The notes: a model not told the origin generated them from the letters alone. A stretch of 64,000 nt of DNA from Azoarcus sp. PA01 (GCA_001274695.2 LARU01000002.1:2232001-2296000), one strand, 5' to 3'. Counted from the first letter of the stretch, positions 18,201 to 29,725 are shown. A program made the numbers and translations.

Positions 18201-19270
18201 TGGCGCGCTTCACGCGCGAGCCGGGCCGCCTCACCGCGTCGGGCCAGATCGCGCTCGACAGCGGAACGGGGCGTTTTGTCTACCAGGCCGACCGTCTGCC
18301 GATCCTGCAGCGGCCCGATCGCTGGCTGATCCTCTCCGGCGGCGGCACCGCGCAGAGCACGTGGACCAGCCTCCACCTGGAGGCGGAGTTTCGTGCCGAC
18401 GCAGGATACGTCGAGCTCGCCGATTCGCCGCCGCCGAGCCTCTCCGAAGATGTCGTGATCCTCGGGCGCGAAACGCCGTCCGGCAAAGGCGGCTTCAAGC
18501 TCTCTGCCGACGTGCTGGTCGCGCTCGGCGAGAACCTCTACCTGTCGGCGCTCGGCGTCGATACGCGGCTCGCGGGCGAACTGCAGCTGCGCGTGCGCGA
18601 CGGCGAGCGGCTCAGTGCGATCGGCACGATCGCGACCGTCGGCGGCACCTATCAAGGCTATGGCCAGAGCCTCGTCATCGAGCGCGGCCGGATCAATTTC
18701 CAGGGACCGCTGAACAACCCGGGCCTGAACATCGTCGCGCTGCGCAAAGGGCTCGCGGTCGAAGCCGGAGTCGCGATCGTAGGCAGCGCACGGCGGCCGC
18801 AGGTGCGGCTGGTGTCCGAACCGAACGTGCCGGACCCGGAGAAACTGTCGTGGCTCGTCCTCGGCCGACCGCCGACGGCCGGCGGCGGCGCCGACCTCGG
18901 CCTGCTGCTGCCGGCCGCGCAGGCGCTGTTCGGCGGGCCGGGCGGCGGCATCACCGAACAGCTGTCGCGCAGCCTCGGCTTCGACCAGTTCTCGATCGGG
19001 CAGGGGGAACTCAGCAGCGTCACGCGCGGTGCGACGAGCCGGGTGGTCGGCGAAGGTTCCGTCGTCACCGGCGAAGGCACCGTCAGCGGACAGGTGCTGT
19101 CGGTCGGCAAGCGCCTGTCGTCGGACCTGTTCCTGTCGTTCGAGCAGAGTCTCGGCGGCGCCGAAAGCCTCGTCAAGCTGACCTACCAGCTGACCCGACA
19201 GGTCTCCGTCGTGGCGCGCGGCGGCAGCGACAACTCGGCCGACGTCTATTACACAATCTCCTTCAAATAA
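15257..19270 (+). CDS. tamB: TamB-like translocation and assembly module / lipid transport protein
   Basis: A very long inner-membrane anchored periplasmic protein (1337 residues; E. coli TamB is 1259). One N-terminal membrane helix (about residues 17-39, RIAAGLLLVVLLLVV and on) is followed by a long repetitive beta-rich body of the AsmA-like bridge type, and a C-terminal DUF490 domain (about 950-1337). Near its end are GLNIVALRKG and PPTAGGGADLG. TamB works with the outer-membrane protein TamA in autotransporter insertion and in phospholipid transfer between membranes. No tamA is next to it in this window. It is probably co-transcribed with trpC, 12 bp upstream. Confidence 0.88.
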   Translation: MAPAVETSVRRPFFRIAAGLLLVVLLLVVAAALFATWLVRTESGLRLAADAVGRLSGGQVVVENAAGRLAGPLRIGALRVATPDLRLRLDNLALQWNPVALLFDRHLDIASVTIDEVTLARRPADAPAPSQGPPATLELPFSLSLRALQVGRVAVLDWPAEGANAAPAEAVKFELSSLAATLASDGRHHRIEALSATLPFGQASLSGEIDGGAAPFALSASGALQGERAGHAYTLNLRADGDLVAPHLLVEAEGAGLSGSADILAAPFEPVPLRRLRAALGDLDPSAFQPDAPKAALRVEADLTSAPGEAWVLSGPITIENRAPGTLDRNAVPVERIAAQLRWTPTETSADSLLVELPGAGTVAGNVHWSPDTGTAFGRVTAMLQLAGIDPARLDARLPKSEVAGTVEAAGDASRQTAQLELRVGAARIRADGELTATDDGAQTLVATGQLAAFDPHALLGRAPVANLNMSFELRGELGEPRRFDVRWQLQPSRLEGRPLNGNGHVVIDGERLADSDIDLTLARNRVQVKGAWGGRGDELQIDVDAPALAALGDEFGGRARLQGTVSGTLERPGARFDLSATALRVPGGLRVAGVDAHGRFADGIDGPLELALDVSGLGRGEDENLIDRAKLGVSGKGTEHVIDFTASGLEDDTVRMRLEGRLVRTPEAGGSANAAGGARGAAKPDSAPPADPRARFAWQGRATTLETGGRFEARLTSPAQLQVGAERIALGTATFDAGERGRIRLDETQWTPQSIAARGSLTGLALRLASRPDGRSEGRREGSVGRERGALVLGAEWDVQLGQSANGRARVYRESGDLSVSGELPARLGLEHLEARLTARDNRLALSLDARGSELGELVGSATALAERDADAGWRLVPDAALLGSARLEMPSIAWLGRLMQENIVTGGSLAADFALAGTAADPRASGSVDGRGLSVALVDEGLQLSGGELRAEFDRDRLRLVRLEFVSPNRVRPADGRVPVARFTREPGRLTASGQIALDSGTGRFVYQADRLPILQRPDRWLILSGGGTAQSTWTSLHLEAEFRADAGYVELADSPPPSLSEDVVILGRETPSGKGGFKLSADVLVALGENLYLSALGVDTRLAGELQLRVRDGERLSAIGTIATVGGTYQGYGQSLVIERGRINFQGPLNNPGLNIVALRKGLAVEAGVAIVGSARRPQVRLVSEPNVPDPEKLSWLVLGRPPTAGGGADLGLLLPAAQALFGGPGGGITEQLSRSLGFDQFSIGQGELSSVTRGATSRVVGEGSVVTGEGTVSGQVLSVGKRLSSDLFLSFEQSLGGAESLVKLTYQLTRQVSVVARGGSDNSADVYYTISFK

Positions 19271-19316
19271 ACGGGAATGCACGTGCCGCAGCGTTGTCCT
19301 AGCAGCAGCGATTCCC

Positions 19317-19329
19317 AAGGAGGTGATCC
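19317..19329 (+). promoter_or_regulatory. Full-length Shine-Dalgarno of msrA
   Basis: The 13 bases AAGGAGGTGATCC, 2 bases before the msrA ATG at 19332, are exactly complementary to the 3' end of 16S rRNA. Most genes here match 4-7 bases. The match fixes the msrA start and suggests high translation, or slow ribosome release, for this gene. Confidence 0.8.
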
Positions 19330-19331
19330 GT

Positions 19332-19895
19332 ATGACGGAACAGGAAATGCCCGCGGCACGTGAAACCGCCATTCTGGCCGGTGGCTGTTTCTGGTGCCTG
19401 GAGGCGGTGTTCAAGGATGTGGAAGGCGTGGAATCGGTGACGTCCGGCTATACCGGCGGACGCGTCGATTCTCCGTCCTATCGCCAGGTGTGCGAAGGCG
19501 GAACCGGCCACGCCGAAGCCGTGCGCATCGTGTTCGATCCCGAAGTGATCGGCTACCGTGATTTGCTGGAGATATTCTTCGTCATCCACGACCCGACGAG
19601 CCTCAACCGGCAGGGCAACGACGTCGGCACGCAATACCGTTCCGCGATTTTCGCGACGACGGACGAGCAGTTGCACGAGGCGCTCGCGCTGATCGAGGAA
19701 ATGGGCGAGATGCGGGTGTATCCGTCGGCGATCGTGACCAAAGTCGAGCGGGCCGGCACGTTCTGGCCGGCGGAGGATGTGCATCGCGATTATTACGCGC
19801 GCAACTCGGATCAGTCGTATTGCCAGTATGTCGTCGCGCCGAAGATCGCGAAATTCCGCGAGAACTTCGCCAGCCGGCGCAAGCGTGGAGGGTAG
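19332..19895 (+). CDS. msrA: Peptide-methionine (S)-S-oxide reductase A
   Basis: Repairs methionine-S-sulfoxide in proteins using thioredoxin. The 187 residues carry the signature GGCFWCLE with the catalytic Cys near residue 21, followed by [14 protein letters not shown] and the substrate pocket [20 protein letters not shown]. The start at 19332 is fixed by the extended Shine-Dalgarno; an in-frame GTG at 19323 lies inside it. There is no signal peptide, so it acts in the cytosol. It is followed by the FKBP gene 34 bp later. The thioredoxin gene trxC elsewhere in the window could supply electrons. Confidence 0.95.
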   Translation: MTEQEMPAARETAILAGGCFWCLEAVFKDVEGVESVTSGYTGGRVDSPSYRQVCEGGTGHAEAVRIVFDPEVIGYRDLLEIFFVIHDPTSLNRQGNDVGTQYRSAIFATTDEQLHEALALIEEMGEMRVYPSAIVTKVERAGTFWPAEDVHRDYYARNSDQSYCQYVVAPKIAKFRENFASRRKRGG

Positions 19896-19929
19896 AATCC
19901 GGATTTTCCCCTCAACCAGGAGAGTACCG

Positions 19930-20274
19930 ATGTCCCAGACCACGACCGCCAGCGGCCTCATCATCGAAGACATGGAGGTCGGCAGCGGCGCGACGGCCGA
20001 AAAAGGCAAGAGCGTGTCGGTGCATTACACCGGCTGGCTCACCGACGGCCGCAAGTTCGATTCGAGCAAGGATCGCAACGATCCGTTCGAATTTCCGCTC
20101 GGCGCCGGCCACGTTATCCGCGGCTGGGACGAAGGCGTGCAGGGCATGCAGGAAGGCGGCCGGCGCAAGCTGACGATTCCGCCCGAACTCGGCTACGGCG
20201 CGCGCGGCGCCGGTGGCGTGATCCCGCCGAATGCGACGCTGGTGTTCGAAGTGGAACTGCTGAAAGTCCGCTGA
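19930..20274 (+). CDS. FKBP-type peptidyl-prolyl cis-trans isomerase
   Basis: A single-domain FKBP of 114 residues that isomerises Xaa-Pro bonds. Conserved pocket elements are [49 protein letters not shown] and the C-terminal VFEVELL. There is no signal peptide, so it is cytosolic. The start has CCAGGAG 8 bases upstream. It follows msrA closely, giving a small protein-repair/folding unit. Confidence 0.93.
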   Translation: MSQTTTASGLIIEDMEVGSGATAEKGKSVSVHYTGWLTDGRKFDSSKDRNDPFEFPLGAGHVIRGWDEGVQGMQEGGRRKLTIPPELGYGARGAGGVIPPNATLVFEVELLKVR

Positions 20275-20572
20275 GCACCGCCCATTTGGCGCCCAGCTGA
20301 ACGCGACTTGCCGACCGGCACTCCGGGCCGCGCGCCGCTATCGGCAGCTGCGTCGCGCATGCAGGACGGGCGCCGCGATTCCCGCCTAGAGAGCTAACCT
20401 CGCGCGTTCCGAGCGGTCCAACCCGGCAACGGAAAGGCCGACGCCGCACGGGGCGTTTTTCCCGGTCCCGTCCTGCGGATCGGTCTCCACTCCGCGCCAC
20501 TTCCGGCCGCAATCGCCACAAGCGAGCGCGGAAGAAAGTGCCGCATCTTCGACACCCGCGAAGGAGGCCAGC

Positions 20573-21625
<1,053 letters not shown>

Positions 21626-21738
21626 CGTCGTGGGCGCCGGCGGCAGCTGGCCACCGTCCGCGCTTTCCGCACGCGGTGACTCTGCGGCGAACGGCCGCCG
21701 TGGTTTACCATGTCCGCCGTTCCGTTCCCGTTGTCATC

Positions 21739-22599
21739 ATGCGCACCCTCACTCCGCACCAGGCCCTGCTGCTGTCGATCCTCGCCGCGCTGACGACGAT
21801 CGGCATGAAGGCGGGAGCGTGGTGGCTGACCGGCTCGGTCGGATTCCTCTCCGACGCGCTGGAGTCCCTCGTCAACCTCGCCGGCGCGTCGTTCGCGCTG
21901 CTGATGGTGTCGCTCGCGCGCGCTCCGGCCGATCCCGGGCACCCGTACGGCCACGGCAAGGCGGAGTATTTCTCGGCCGCGTTCGAAGGCATGCTGATTT
22001 TCGTCGCCGCGCTGGTGATTCTCGCGACGGCCGTCGAACGCCTGATCCATCCGCAGCCGCTCGGCGCGCTCGGCCTCGGCACGGTGCTGTCGGTCGGCGC
22101 GAGCCTCGTCAACCTGGTGGTCGCGCGCATCCTGTTCGACGTCGGGCGGGCGCATCGTTCGCTCGCGCTCGAAGCCGATGCGCGTCATCTGATGACCGAC
22201 GTGTGGACGACCGCGGGGGTCGTCGCGGGCGTCGGCCTGGCGAGCCTTAGCGGCTGGCACTGGCTTGATCCGCTCGTCGCAGCCGGCGTCGCGGTGAATA
22301 TCCTGCGCGAAGGCTGGAGCCTGATGCACCGCTCGGTCGATGGGCTGATGGACCGCGCGCTCGACGACGCCGAAATCCGGCGCATCGAGGCAGTGCTGCA
22401 GTCCTGCTGCAACGGCGGCGGACGCTTCGTCAACCTGAAAACGCGCGTCGCCGGCGCGATGCAGTTCGCGCATGTCGATCTGCGCGTGCCGGGAGACTGG
22501 ACCGTCGCCCACGCCCATGCCCTTGCCGATGCGGCCGAGGAGGCAGTCAGCGCGCAGACCGGGACGCGCCTGACGACCCATATCGAGCCCATCGATTAG
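21739..22599 (+). CDS. Cation diffusion facilitator (CDF) metal transporter
   Basis: Inner-membrane divalent metal/proton antiporter of 286 residues. It has five to six membrane segments, the first at about 9-30, and a C-terminal cytoplasmic domain from about 205. Metal-site residues appear in SVGFLSDALESLVNL, HPYGHGKAEYFSA and DARHLMTDVWTTA. The ATG at 21739 starts right before the first membrane helix; an upstream in-frame start at 21676 lacks support. Zn, Fe or Mn specificity cannot be read confidently. It ends 28 bp from a convergent gene. Confidence 0.88.
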   Translation: MRTLTPHQALLLSILAALTTIGMKAGAWWLTGSVGFLSDALESLVNLAGASFALLMVSLARAPADPGHPYGHGKAEYFSAAFEGMLIFVAALVILATAVERLIHPQPLGALGLGTVLSVGASLVNLVVARILFDVGRAHRSLALEADARHLMTDVWTTAGVVAGVGLASLSGWHWLDPLVAAGVAVNILREGWSLMHRSVDGLMDRALDDAEIRRIEAVLQSCCNGGGRFVNLKTRVAGAMQFAHVDLRVPGDWTVAHAHALADAAEEAVSAQTGTRLTTHIEPID

Positions 22600-22627
22600 C
22601 TCTCCGCGGCACGCGCCGAAGACCTGC

Positions 22628-23143
22628 TCACGTCGTTGCCGCAGCCCCTCCGGGTTCGGCCATCGAATCGCCAATGATCTGCCGCGCGTAAGTCGTCTGC
22701 TCTTCGGTCGCGGTATGCGCGACGAGGACGACGTGGCCGCTCGCGAGCGCATCCTTGACGAGATCGGCGACGTCGCCCTTGCTGTTCTCCGCGCCCGCCG
22801 CCGCCCCGACGATCGCGCCGAGGCTCGCTCCCCAGCCGAGCATCGACAGCGCGCCGAGCACCGGGCTGGCGACGAACAGGCTGATGTTCGCCGCGGCGAG
22901 CGCCACGGTCCCCGCAGCGCCGGCGAGCGTCCCGACTGCAGTGCCGATCGCGCCGTCGCGCAGCACTTCCTTCAGCACGTCGTCGCTGTCGGCCGTGGCG
23001 TCCTCGTTCTCGCGGCTGCGGCCCGGTTCCAGCAGCGTCGCCTTGTCCCGTGGCAGGCCGCGCTGAACGAGCCGGTCGAGCGCTGCTTCGGCCGCCGCGC
23101 GCGTCTCGTAGACACCCAGTACTCTGTGCAGGTAGTTTTCCAT
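22628..23143 (-). CDS. Glycine-rich stress-type protein with membrane-spanning hairpin
   Basis: A 171-residue protein with three parts. Residues 1-40 resemble the small alpha/beta module of general stress protein 17M/DUF1269-type proteins (VLGVYETRAAAEAALDRLVQRGL). A Gly/Ala-rich hydrophobic stretch (about 66-120) looks like a membrane-inserting glycine zipper. A final alpha/beta part (125-160) contains GHVVLVAHTAT. AGGAG lies 6 bases before the ATG. Similar proteins accompany stress responses, but no activity is known. The promoter region carries a long imperfect inverted repeat. Confidence 0.6.
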   Translation of the reverse strand: MENYLHRVLGVYETRAAAEAALDRLVQRGLPRDKATLLEPGRSRENEDATADSDDVLKEVLRDGAIGTAVGTLAGAAGTVALAAANISLFVASPVLGALSMLGWGASLGAIVGAAAGAENSKGDVADLVKDALASGHVVLVAHTATEEQTTYARQIIGDSMAEPGGAAATT

Positions 23144-23200
23144 CGTGTGCTCCTGTCCGGCGGACGGTGCGCCGTCGCACGCGTTTTCCGCATCCGGGAT

Positions 23201-23304
23201 ATTAACCCGGCGATTAAATACAACCGTTCGCCCTGAGCTTGTCGAAGGGCACGCCAGGGCTTCGACAAGCTCAGCCCGAACGGTATTTAGTTGCCGGGCT
23301 AATA
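23201..23304. repeat. Long imperfect inverted repeat (REP/MITE-like)
   Basis: Two arms of about 50 bp (23201-23251 and 23256-23304) are near-perfect reverse complements around a few-base centre. The inner core of each arm is the sequence CTGAGCTTGTCGAAG, a core widely seen in dispersed palindromic repeats of proteobacteria. The outer part pairs ATTAACCCGG with its partner CCGGGCTAAT. The element sits in the gap between the stress-type gene and a small membrane-protein gene. It could be a REP-type or MITE element, or form a strong RNA hairpin if transcribed. No coding content was found. Confidence 0.75.
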
Positions 23305-23392
23305 GAGTGCGGCGGAGACGTTCGCGTTCCGAAGCGCTACCCGGATACTCCGGCGAAGGCTCTCCCTACGCGTGCTGCGACGCGGTCCGGGC

Positions 23393-23509
23393 TCAATCCT
23401 TGCGGGAGTCGTCGAACCGTTTCCGGCTGCGGCGCACGGCAAGGTGCGCGGCGAGTCCGATCGCAGCGATGAGGACGATGAAGATGAGCGGATGCAGCAG
23501 TTCACGCAT
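23393..23509 (-). CDS. Small single-pass membrane protein (38 residues)
   Basis: A short frame with one clear membrane helix, PLIFIVLIAAIGLAAHLAV (residues 7-25), and a basic tail (RRSRKR) followed by acidic residues. This is a typical small inner-membrane protein with its C-terminus in the cytoplasm. Third codon positions are mostly G or C, as in the neighbouring genes. No strong ribosome site precedes the ATG. It overlaps no other likely gene. It is divergent from the spermidine-synthase-like membrane protein; its function is unknown. Confidence 0.45.
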   Translation of the reverse strand: MRELLHPLIFIVLIAAIGLAAHLAVRRSRKRFDDSRKD

Positions 23510-23595
23510 GGAGCGTACTGTAGCGCGGCACGTGCCGGGGCGAGCGCGCGCTGCGCGCCGATTCCGTAAACTTCGTCGATGATGCGCCCGCGCCG

Positions 23596-24981
23596 ATGAC
23601 CCGCTCCGCCCGTCCCGTTCGCACGGCGATCCTGTTCGCCACGGTGTTCGTCGAAGGCTTTTCGTCGCTCGGCGCGGAGATCATCGCGTTGCGCCGCCTC
23701 GTGCCGCATCTGGGCAGCGCGATCACCGTGACGGCGCCGACGATCGGTTTCTTCCTCCTCGCGCTCGCGCTCGGCTACCAGGCGGGCGGGCGCGTCGAGC
23801 GCGATTTCCTCGGCCGCGTCAGGCGCAACTTCCTGATCGCTGCGGCATTGATCGCGGTCGGACTGGCCGGCCCGGTCGTCGACGCGCTGTTTGTGCACGT
23901 CACGCCGGCGCCGCTCGCGTACCTCGTCTTCGTCGCCGGCGTGGTATGCCCGATCGCGTGGCTGCTCGGCCAGACGGTGCCGGTGCTGACCAACGTGCTG
24001 CGCGACGATCGCGTCGGCGCGCGCAGCGGCGCGGCACTGTACTGGTCGACGCTCGGGTCGTTCCTCGGTTCGCTGTCGCTGTCGCTGCTGGTCATGCAGT
24101 GGCTCGGCGTTGCCGCAGCGATCCTCGTCTGCGCGGCGCTGCTCCTGTGCCTCGTGCCGTGGCTGCAGGATTCCGGGGAACGGGCGGTGGCGGCCGATCT
24201 GCCGCTCATCGCGCTGGTCGCCGTCTTCGCGTTCGGCGGCAACGTGCTGCTGCCGCAACAGATCGAAACCGCCTACGCCACTTACCGGGTCGGCCCGGTG
24301 GCGCTGCCGGATATGAACGACCCGCGGGTGTTCTGGATCAACAACCAGGTCGCTTCGATCATCGACGACAGCGACCCGCCGCGCTACACGCGTTACATCG
24401 AGCGGCTGCGCACGGTGATGCTCGACGAAATGGGTTTTCGCAACCGCAGCATCCTCGTGCTCGGCGCTGGCGGCTTCACGCTTTCGCATCGCGAACCGCT
24501 CAACGACTACCTGTACGTCGATATCGATCCGGCGATACGCGAACTGGCGGAGCGGGAATTCCTCGGTACCGGGAGTCGCGGGCGTTTCGTCGCCGCCGAC
24601 GCGCGGCGTTTCGTCACCGACACCGACGAGCGCTTCGACGCGGTCGTCGTCGACGCCTACAGCGCGCTCACGAGCATTCCCGCGCATCTGGTCACGCGCG
24701 AATTCTGGCACGGGACGCAGCGCGTGCTGGCGCCGCAAGGCGTGATGTTCGCGAACCTGATCCTCGATTCACGCCTCGCGACGCCGTACGCACGCAACCT
24801 GCTCGCGACGATCCAGTCGGTCTATGGCCCGTGCGCGGTCGAAATCCTGTTCCGCGGCCGCCCGCTGTCGAACGTCCTCGTGCAATGCTTCGCCGGCAGC
24901 CCGCCGCCGGCCGCCGAGCCCTATACCGACGAGCGCAACCGCGCGGATATCGACGTGCTGCGCTCGGCCCCGGGCGATTAG
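23596..24981 (+). CDS. Membrane protein fused to spermidine-synthase-like domain
   Basis: A 461-residue fused protein. About the first 215 residues contain six or seven membrane segments (AILFATVFVEGFSSLGAEI and on). The rest is a spermidine synthase-type Rossmann domain with the loop LVLGAGGFTLS, the acidic DIDP and DAVVVDAYSA. Such fused MFS/spermidine-synthase proteins are common in proteobacteria; their substrates are mostly unknown. The loop is GAGG rather than GGGDG, so classical spermidine synthesis is doubtful. Its 3' end overlaps the convergent BrkB-type gene by 4 bp. Confidence 0.8.
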   Translation: MTRSARPVRTAILFATVFVEGFSSLGAEIIALRRLVPHLGSAITVTAPTIGFFLLALALGYQAGGRVERDFLGRVRRNFLIAAALIAVGLAGPVVDALFVHVTPAPLAYLVFVAGVVCPIAWLLGQTVPVLTNVLRDDRVGARSGAALYWSTLGSFLGSLSLSLLVMQWLGVAAAILVCAALLLCLVPWLQDSGERAVAADLPLIALVAVFAFGGNVLLPQQIETAYATYRVGPVALPDMNDPRVFWINNQVASIIDDSDPPRYTRYIERLRTVMLDEMGFRNRSILVLGAGGFTLSHREPLNDYLYVDIDPAIRELAEREFLGTGSRGRFVAADARRFVTDTDERFDAVVVDAYSALTSIPAHLVTREFWHGTQRVLAPQGVMFANLILDSRLATPYARNLLATIQSVYGPCAVEILFRGRPLSNVLVQCFAGSPPPAAEPYTDERNRADIDVLRSAPGD

Positions 24982-25871
24982 CGCGGGGCCGAGCGCGCTG
25001 CGGGTGGTGCCGTTTCGCCGGCTTTCGAGCCTGCTCCGTGCGCATAGGCGTGGGTGAACTCGGCGCCGAGCAGGAACACGAGACTCGAGTAATACACCCA
25101 CACGATGACGACGATGAACGTGCCTGCGGCGCCGAACCCGGAGGCGAGCGCGCTCTTTCCGATGTAGAGGCCGATGAGGAATTTGCCGATCGAAAACAGC
25201 AGCGACGTGACCGCCGCGCCGATCCAGACATCGTCCCACGCGATCGGGACGCTCGGCAGGATCTTGAAGATCATCGCGAAGAGTCCGGTGATGACGGCGA
25301 ACGACACGAGGAAATTCACCGCCTGCAGCGTCAGCTCCCAGTTGCCGAACCAGCCGCCCCACCATTCGCCGAGCGCGGCGAGGGCGGCGTTGAGGATCAG
25401 TGACACGATCAGCAGGAAACCGACGCCGAGCACGATGCCCAGCGACAGCAGGCGCGCGCGCACCAGACCGCTGATGCCCGTTTTCTGCTTGTCCGGCGGG
25501 ACTTTCCAGACGATGTCGAGATCGGTCTGCAGTTCGGCAAACACGGTCGTTGCGCCGACGATCAGCGTCAGCGTGCTGACGACGGTCGCGATCGTGCCGC
25601 CTTCGGGATCGCGCGCCGCCTCGAGCACGGTCTGGATGCCGGTCGCGCCGGTTTCGCCGACCATGCCGCCGAGCTGCGCAACGATCGCGTTGCGCGCCGC
25701 CTCTTCACCGAAAACCAGGCCGGCGATCGCGATCGCGATCAGCAGCAGCGGCGCGAGCGAGAACACCGTGTAAAAGGCGATCGCCGCGCCCATGCTCGAC
25801 GCGCGGTCGTCGATCCACGCGGCGACCGACTGCTTTGCCAGGCTCCACAGCGTTCGTGCCGAAATTGCCAC
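24978..25871 (-). CDS. YihY/BrkB-family inner membrane protein
   Basis: A 297-residue polytopic protein of the YihY/BrkB family (once called RNase BN). Family marks are DDRASSMGAAIAFYTVFSLAPLL at the first membrane segment, then six predicted membrane helices and the C-terminal VYYSSLVFLLGAEFTHAYA. Function is not established; transport is often assumed. AGGTGCACC lies before the ATG. It converges with the spermidine-synthase-like gene. Confidence 0.88.
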   Translation of the reverse strand: MAISARTLWSLAKQSVAAWIDDRASSMGAAIAFYTVFSLAPLLLIAIAIAGLVFGEEAARNAIVAQLGGMVGETGATGIQTVLEAARDPEGGTIATVVSTLTLIVGATTVFAELQTDLDIVWKVPPDKQKTGISGLVRARLLSLGIVLGVGFLLIVSLILNAALAALGEWWGGWFGNWELTLQAVNFLVSFAVITGLFAMIFKILPSVPIAWDDVWIGAAVTSLLFSIGKFLIGLYIGKSALASGFGAAGTFIVVIVWVYYSSLVFLLGAEFTHAYAHGAGSKAGETAPPAARSAPR

Positions 25872-25948
25872 GGTGCACCTCCGATGGCGATTTTTCGCTG
25901 CGACGCTGGCAAACCGCGTACCCGCTGCCTGCAGTAGGGGCTGCCGCT

Positions 25949-27781
<1,833 letters not shown>

Positions 27782-27866
27782 TTTAACGGCGTCGTGCGCC
27801 GGCGGGCGGCCGATCGGCGTCGGGGGCGTTGCAGCGGCGCGCGCACCCGTTGCCACGCGCGCGAGT

Positions 27867-28355
27867 TCAGCCGCCGCGGATGCGCCCTAGGAGGGCCGTC
27901 GTCGAGCGCTCGTGCGCGAACGGAATCGAATGCACGGTGCCACCCCAGCTGCGCACTTCGCTGGCGCCGACGATCCGCTCGGGCGCCCAGTCGCCGCCTT
28001 TGACGAGGACGTCGGGCCGGGATTCGAGGATGCACGCGAGCGGCGTGTCTTCGTCGAACCACGTCACGAGGTCCACGCATTCGAGCGCGGCGATGACGGC
28101 AGCGCGATCCTCGAGCGGATTGACCGGCCGGTCGTCGCCTTTGCCCAGTCGCCGCACCGACGCATCGGTGTTCAGCGCGACGATCATTGCGGCGCCGAGC
28201 GCGCGCGCCTGCGCGAGGTAGGTCACGTGGCCGCGATGCAGAATATCGAAACAGCCGTTCGTAAACACGAGCGGTCGGGGGAGCGCTGCGACACGGCGCG
28301 CGAGTTCCTCGGGCGGGCAGATCTTGGTCTCGAAAGCGGGGAAAAAATGGCGCAT
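27867..28355 (-). CDS. rfaE2: D-glycero-beta-D-manno-heptose 1-phosphate adenylyltransferase
   Basis: Nucleotidyltransferase that activates heptose 1-phosphate with ATP for lipopolysaccharide inner-core synthesis. The 162 residues correspond to the C-terminal half of E. coli HldE, here as a separate gene. The signature is [17 protein letters not shown] with the HxGH motif, then [14 protein letters not shown] and VLVKGGDW. The ATG at 28355 gives the normal N-terminus; the open frame upstream to 28430 is rejected as arginine-rich and unsupported. The kinase half (rfaE1/hldA) is not in the window. It shares its strand with recQ, 85 bp away. Confidence 0.92.
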   Translation of the reverse strand: MRHFFPAFETKICPPEELARRVAALPRPLVFTNGCFDILHRGHVTYLAQARALGAAMIVALNTDASVRRLGKGDDRPVNPLEDRAAVIAALECVDLVTWFDEDTPLACILESRPDVLVKGGDWAPERIVGASEVRSWGGTVHSIPFAHERSTTALLGRIRGG

Positions 28356-28749
28356 TTTTCGTGTCGGAGGGGGTGACCGCCGCGATTCTAGCGCGGAAGC
28401 GCGCGGCAGGTTGGGCGCTGCAGCGCCCACGCTGCGGGAAAACCCTGACTCGGCCTCGCATTCCCGGTCGGCAGTAAGCGATTAGCACGTATTGCGCTGC
28501 AAAATATTGATGATGCTCAAAAACCTGTATTGCGAACGCTGATTTTGCTATGGCATGATCAGTTCGACTACACGGAAAAGTCTTTCATCATCAGGACGGA
28601 AATTCCTTCCGGGTAGCGGTTTGTTCTCGCCGGCGTGCAGCGATGCGCGGCTTCCGGCGCCGGCCGTCACGGTTCGGGAACCGGGCTCGCGCGTCATGCG
28701 CTTCCGCGTCCCCGGCGACGCCGACACTGCATTCGATAGAGGTTGGGAC
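28356..28749. other. Divergent intergenic region rfaE2 / cox operon
   Basis: About 390 bp that must hold promoters for rfaE2 (leftward) and the cytochrome oxidase operon (rightward). An AT-richer stretch at 28480-28560 stands out from the GC-rich surroundings and is the likeliest site of the cox promoter. I could not assign convincing -35/-10 boxes. The coxB frame is open from 28555, but that part lacks a signal peptide and ribosome site and is taken as untranslated. Confidence 0.4.
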
Positions 28750-29661
28750 ATGCGTCTTGCCGGTCGCGTTGCAGCTCCAGTCATCCTGCTCCCCGTAGCT
28801 TCCGCTGCCGTCGCGCAGAGCATACCGAGCAAATTCAACCTCCCGCCGCCTGTCACGTCGATCGGCGCCCAGATCTACGATTTGCACAACCTGATGCTGA
28901 TCATCTGCCTGGTGATCTTCATCGCGGTGTTCGGCGTGATGTTCTGGGCGGTGTTCCGGCATCGCAAGTCGCGCGGTGCAGTGGCGGCGAACTTCCACGA
29001 GAACACGTCGGTGGAGATCGCCTGGACGATCATCCCGGTGTTCATCCTGCTCGGGATGGCGTGGCCGGCGACGAAGACGGTGCTCGACATGAAGAACACC
29101 GCGGACCCCGACATCACGATCAAGGCCACCGGCTACCAGTGGAAATGGGGCTATGACTACCTGCAGGGCGAAGGGCAGGGGATCCGCTTCGTCTCGAACC
29201 TGTCCACGCCGCGCGACCAGATCGAAGGCGCGGCGCCAAAAGGCGAGCACTACCTGCTAGAGGTCGATAACCCCCTCGTCGTGCCGGTCGGCAAGCGCAT
29301 TCGGGTGCTGACGACCGCCAACGACGTGATCCACTCGTGGTGGGTGCCGGCGTTCGGCGTCAAGCAGGATGCGATCCCGGGGTTCATCCGCGACGCGTGG
29401 TTCCGCGCCGAGACCGAAGGCGTGTATCGCGGCAACTGCGCCGAGCTGTGCGGTCGCGACCACGGCTTCATGCCGGTCGAAGTGCACGTCGTGTCGCAGC
29501 AGGCTTACACCGAATGGGTCGCCCGCCAGCTGGCCGCCGGGGCGGTCGGCTCTGCGACCGCAGGCGCATCGGCACCGGGTGTCCCTCCGATGCCGGCCGC
29601 ACCGGCTGCCGAAGGGGCTGCGCAGTCCGCTCCGGCGAACGCGGCCCCGGCAGGCAACTGA
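28750..29661 (+). CDS. coxB: Cytochrome c oxidase subunit II
   Basis: Carries the CuA centre that accepts electrons from cytochrome c in the aa3 oxidase. The 303 residues include a signal peptide (1-23, cut near AVAQS), two membrane helices (about 47-68 and 90-110) and a periplasmic cupredoxin domain. The CuA ligands are all visible: H195, C230, C234, H238 and M241 in [14 protein letters not shown] Pro/Ala-rich tail (about 265-303) follows, with no heme-c motif. The start at 28750 fits the signal peptide. It opens an operon with coxA 64 bp downstream. Confidence 0.96.
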   Translation: MRLAGRVAAPVILLPVASAAVAQSIPSKFNLPPPVTSIGAQIYDLHNLMLIICLVIFIAVFGVMFWAVFRHRKSRGAVAANFHENTSVEIAWTIIPVFILLGMAWPATKTVLDMKNTADPDITIKATGYQWKWGYDYLQGEGQGIRFVSNLSTPRDQIEGAAPKGEHYLLEVDNPLVVPVGKRIRVLTTANDVIHSWWVPAFGVKQDAIPGFIRDAWFRAETEGVYRGNCAELCGRDHGFMPVEVHVVSQQAYTEWVARQLAAGAVGSATAGASAPGVPPMPAAPAAEGAAQSAPANAAPAGN

Positions 29662-29725
29662 ACGGCAGCACGAGCGCAGCACCCGCTCCGGCCAGCACGC
29701 CGGAGCGGAACGTCAAGGAGGCAGC

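Noticed and set aside
19317..19329. A possible fragment of a 16S rRNA gene or its antisense
   Set aside because: Only 13 bases match, and they are ideally placed as a Shine-Dalgarno.
16025..19414. Very long minus-strand open frames opposite tamB (over 1100 codons)
   Set aside because: They are mirror frames produced by GC-rich codon bias. Their translations are Arg/Ala/Pro-rich without domains, while the plus strand encodes a clear TamB.
20438..20460. Hairpin followed by five T as a terminator for the FKBP gene
   Set aside because: The stem is only 4-5 bp and lies more than 160 bp after the stop codon.
28555..28749. N-terminal extension of coxB
   Set aside because: The extension would bury the signal peptide; the start at 28750 gives a proper one.
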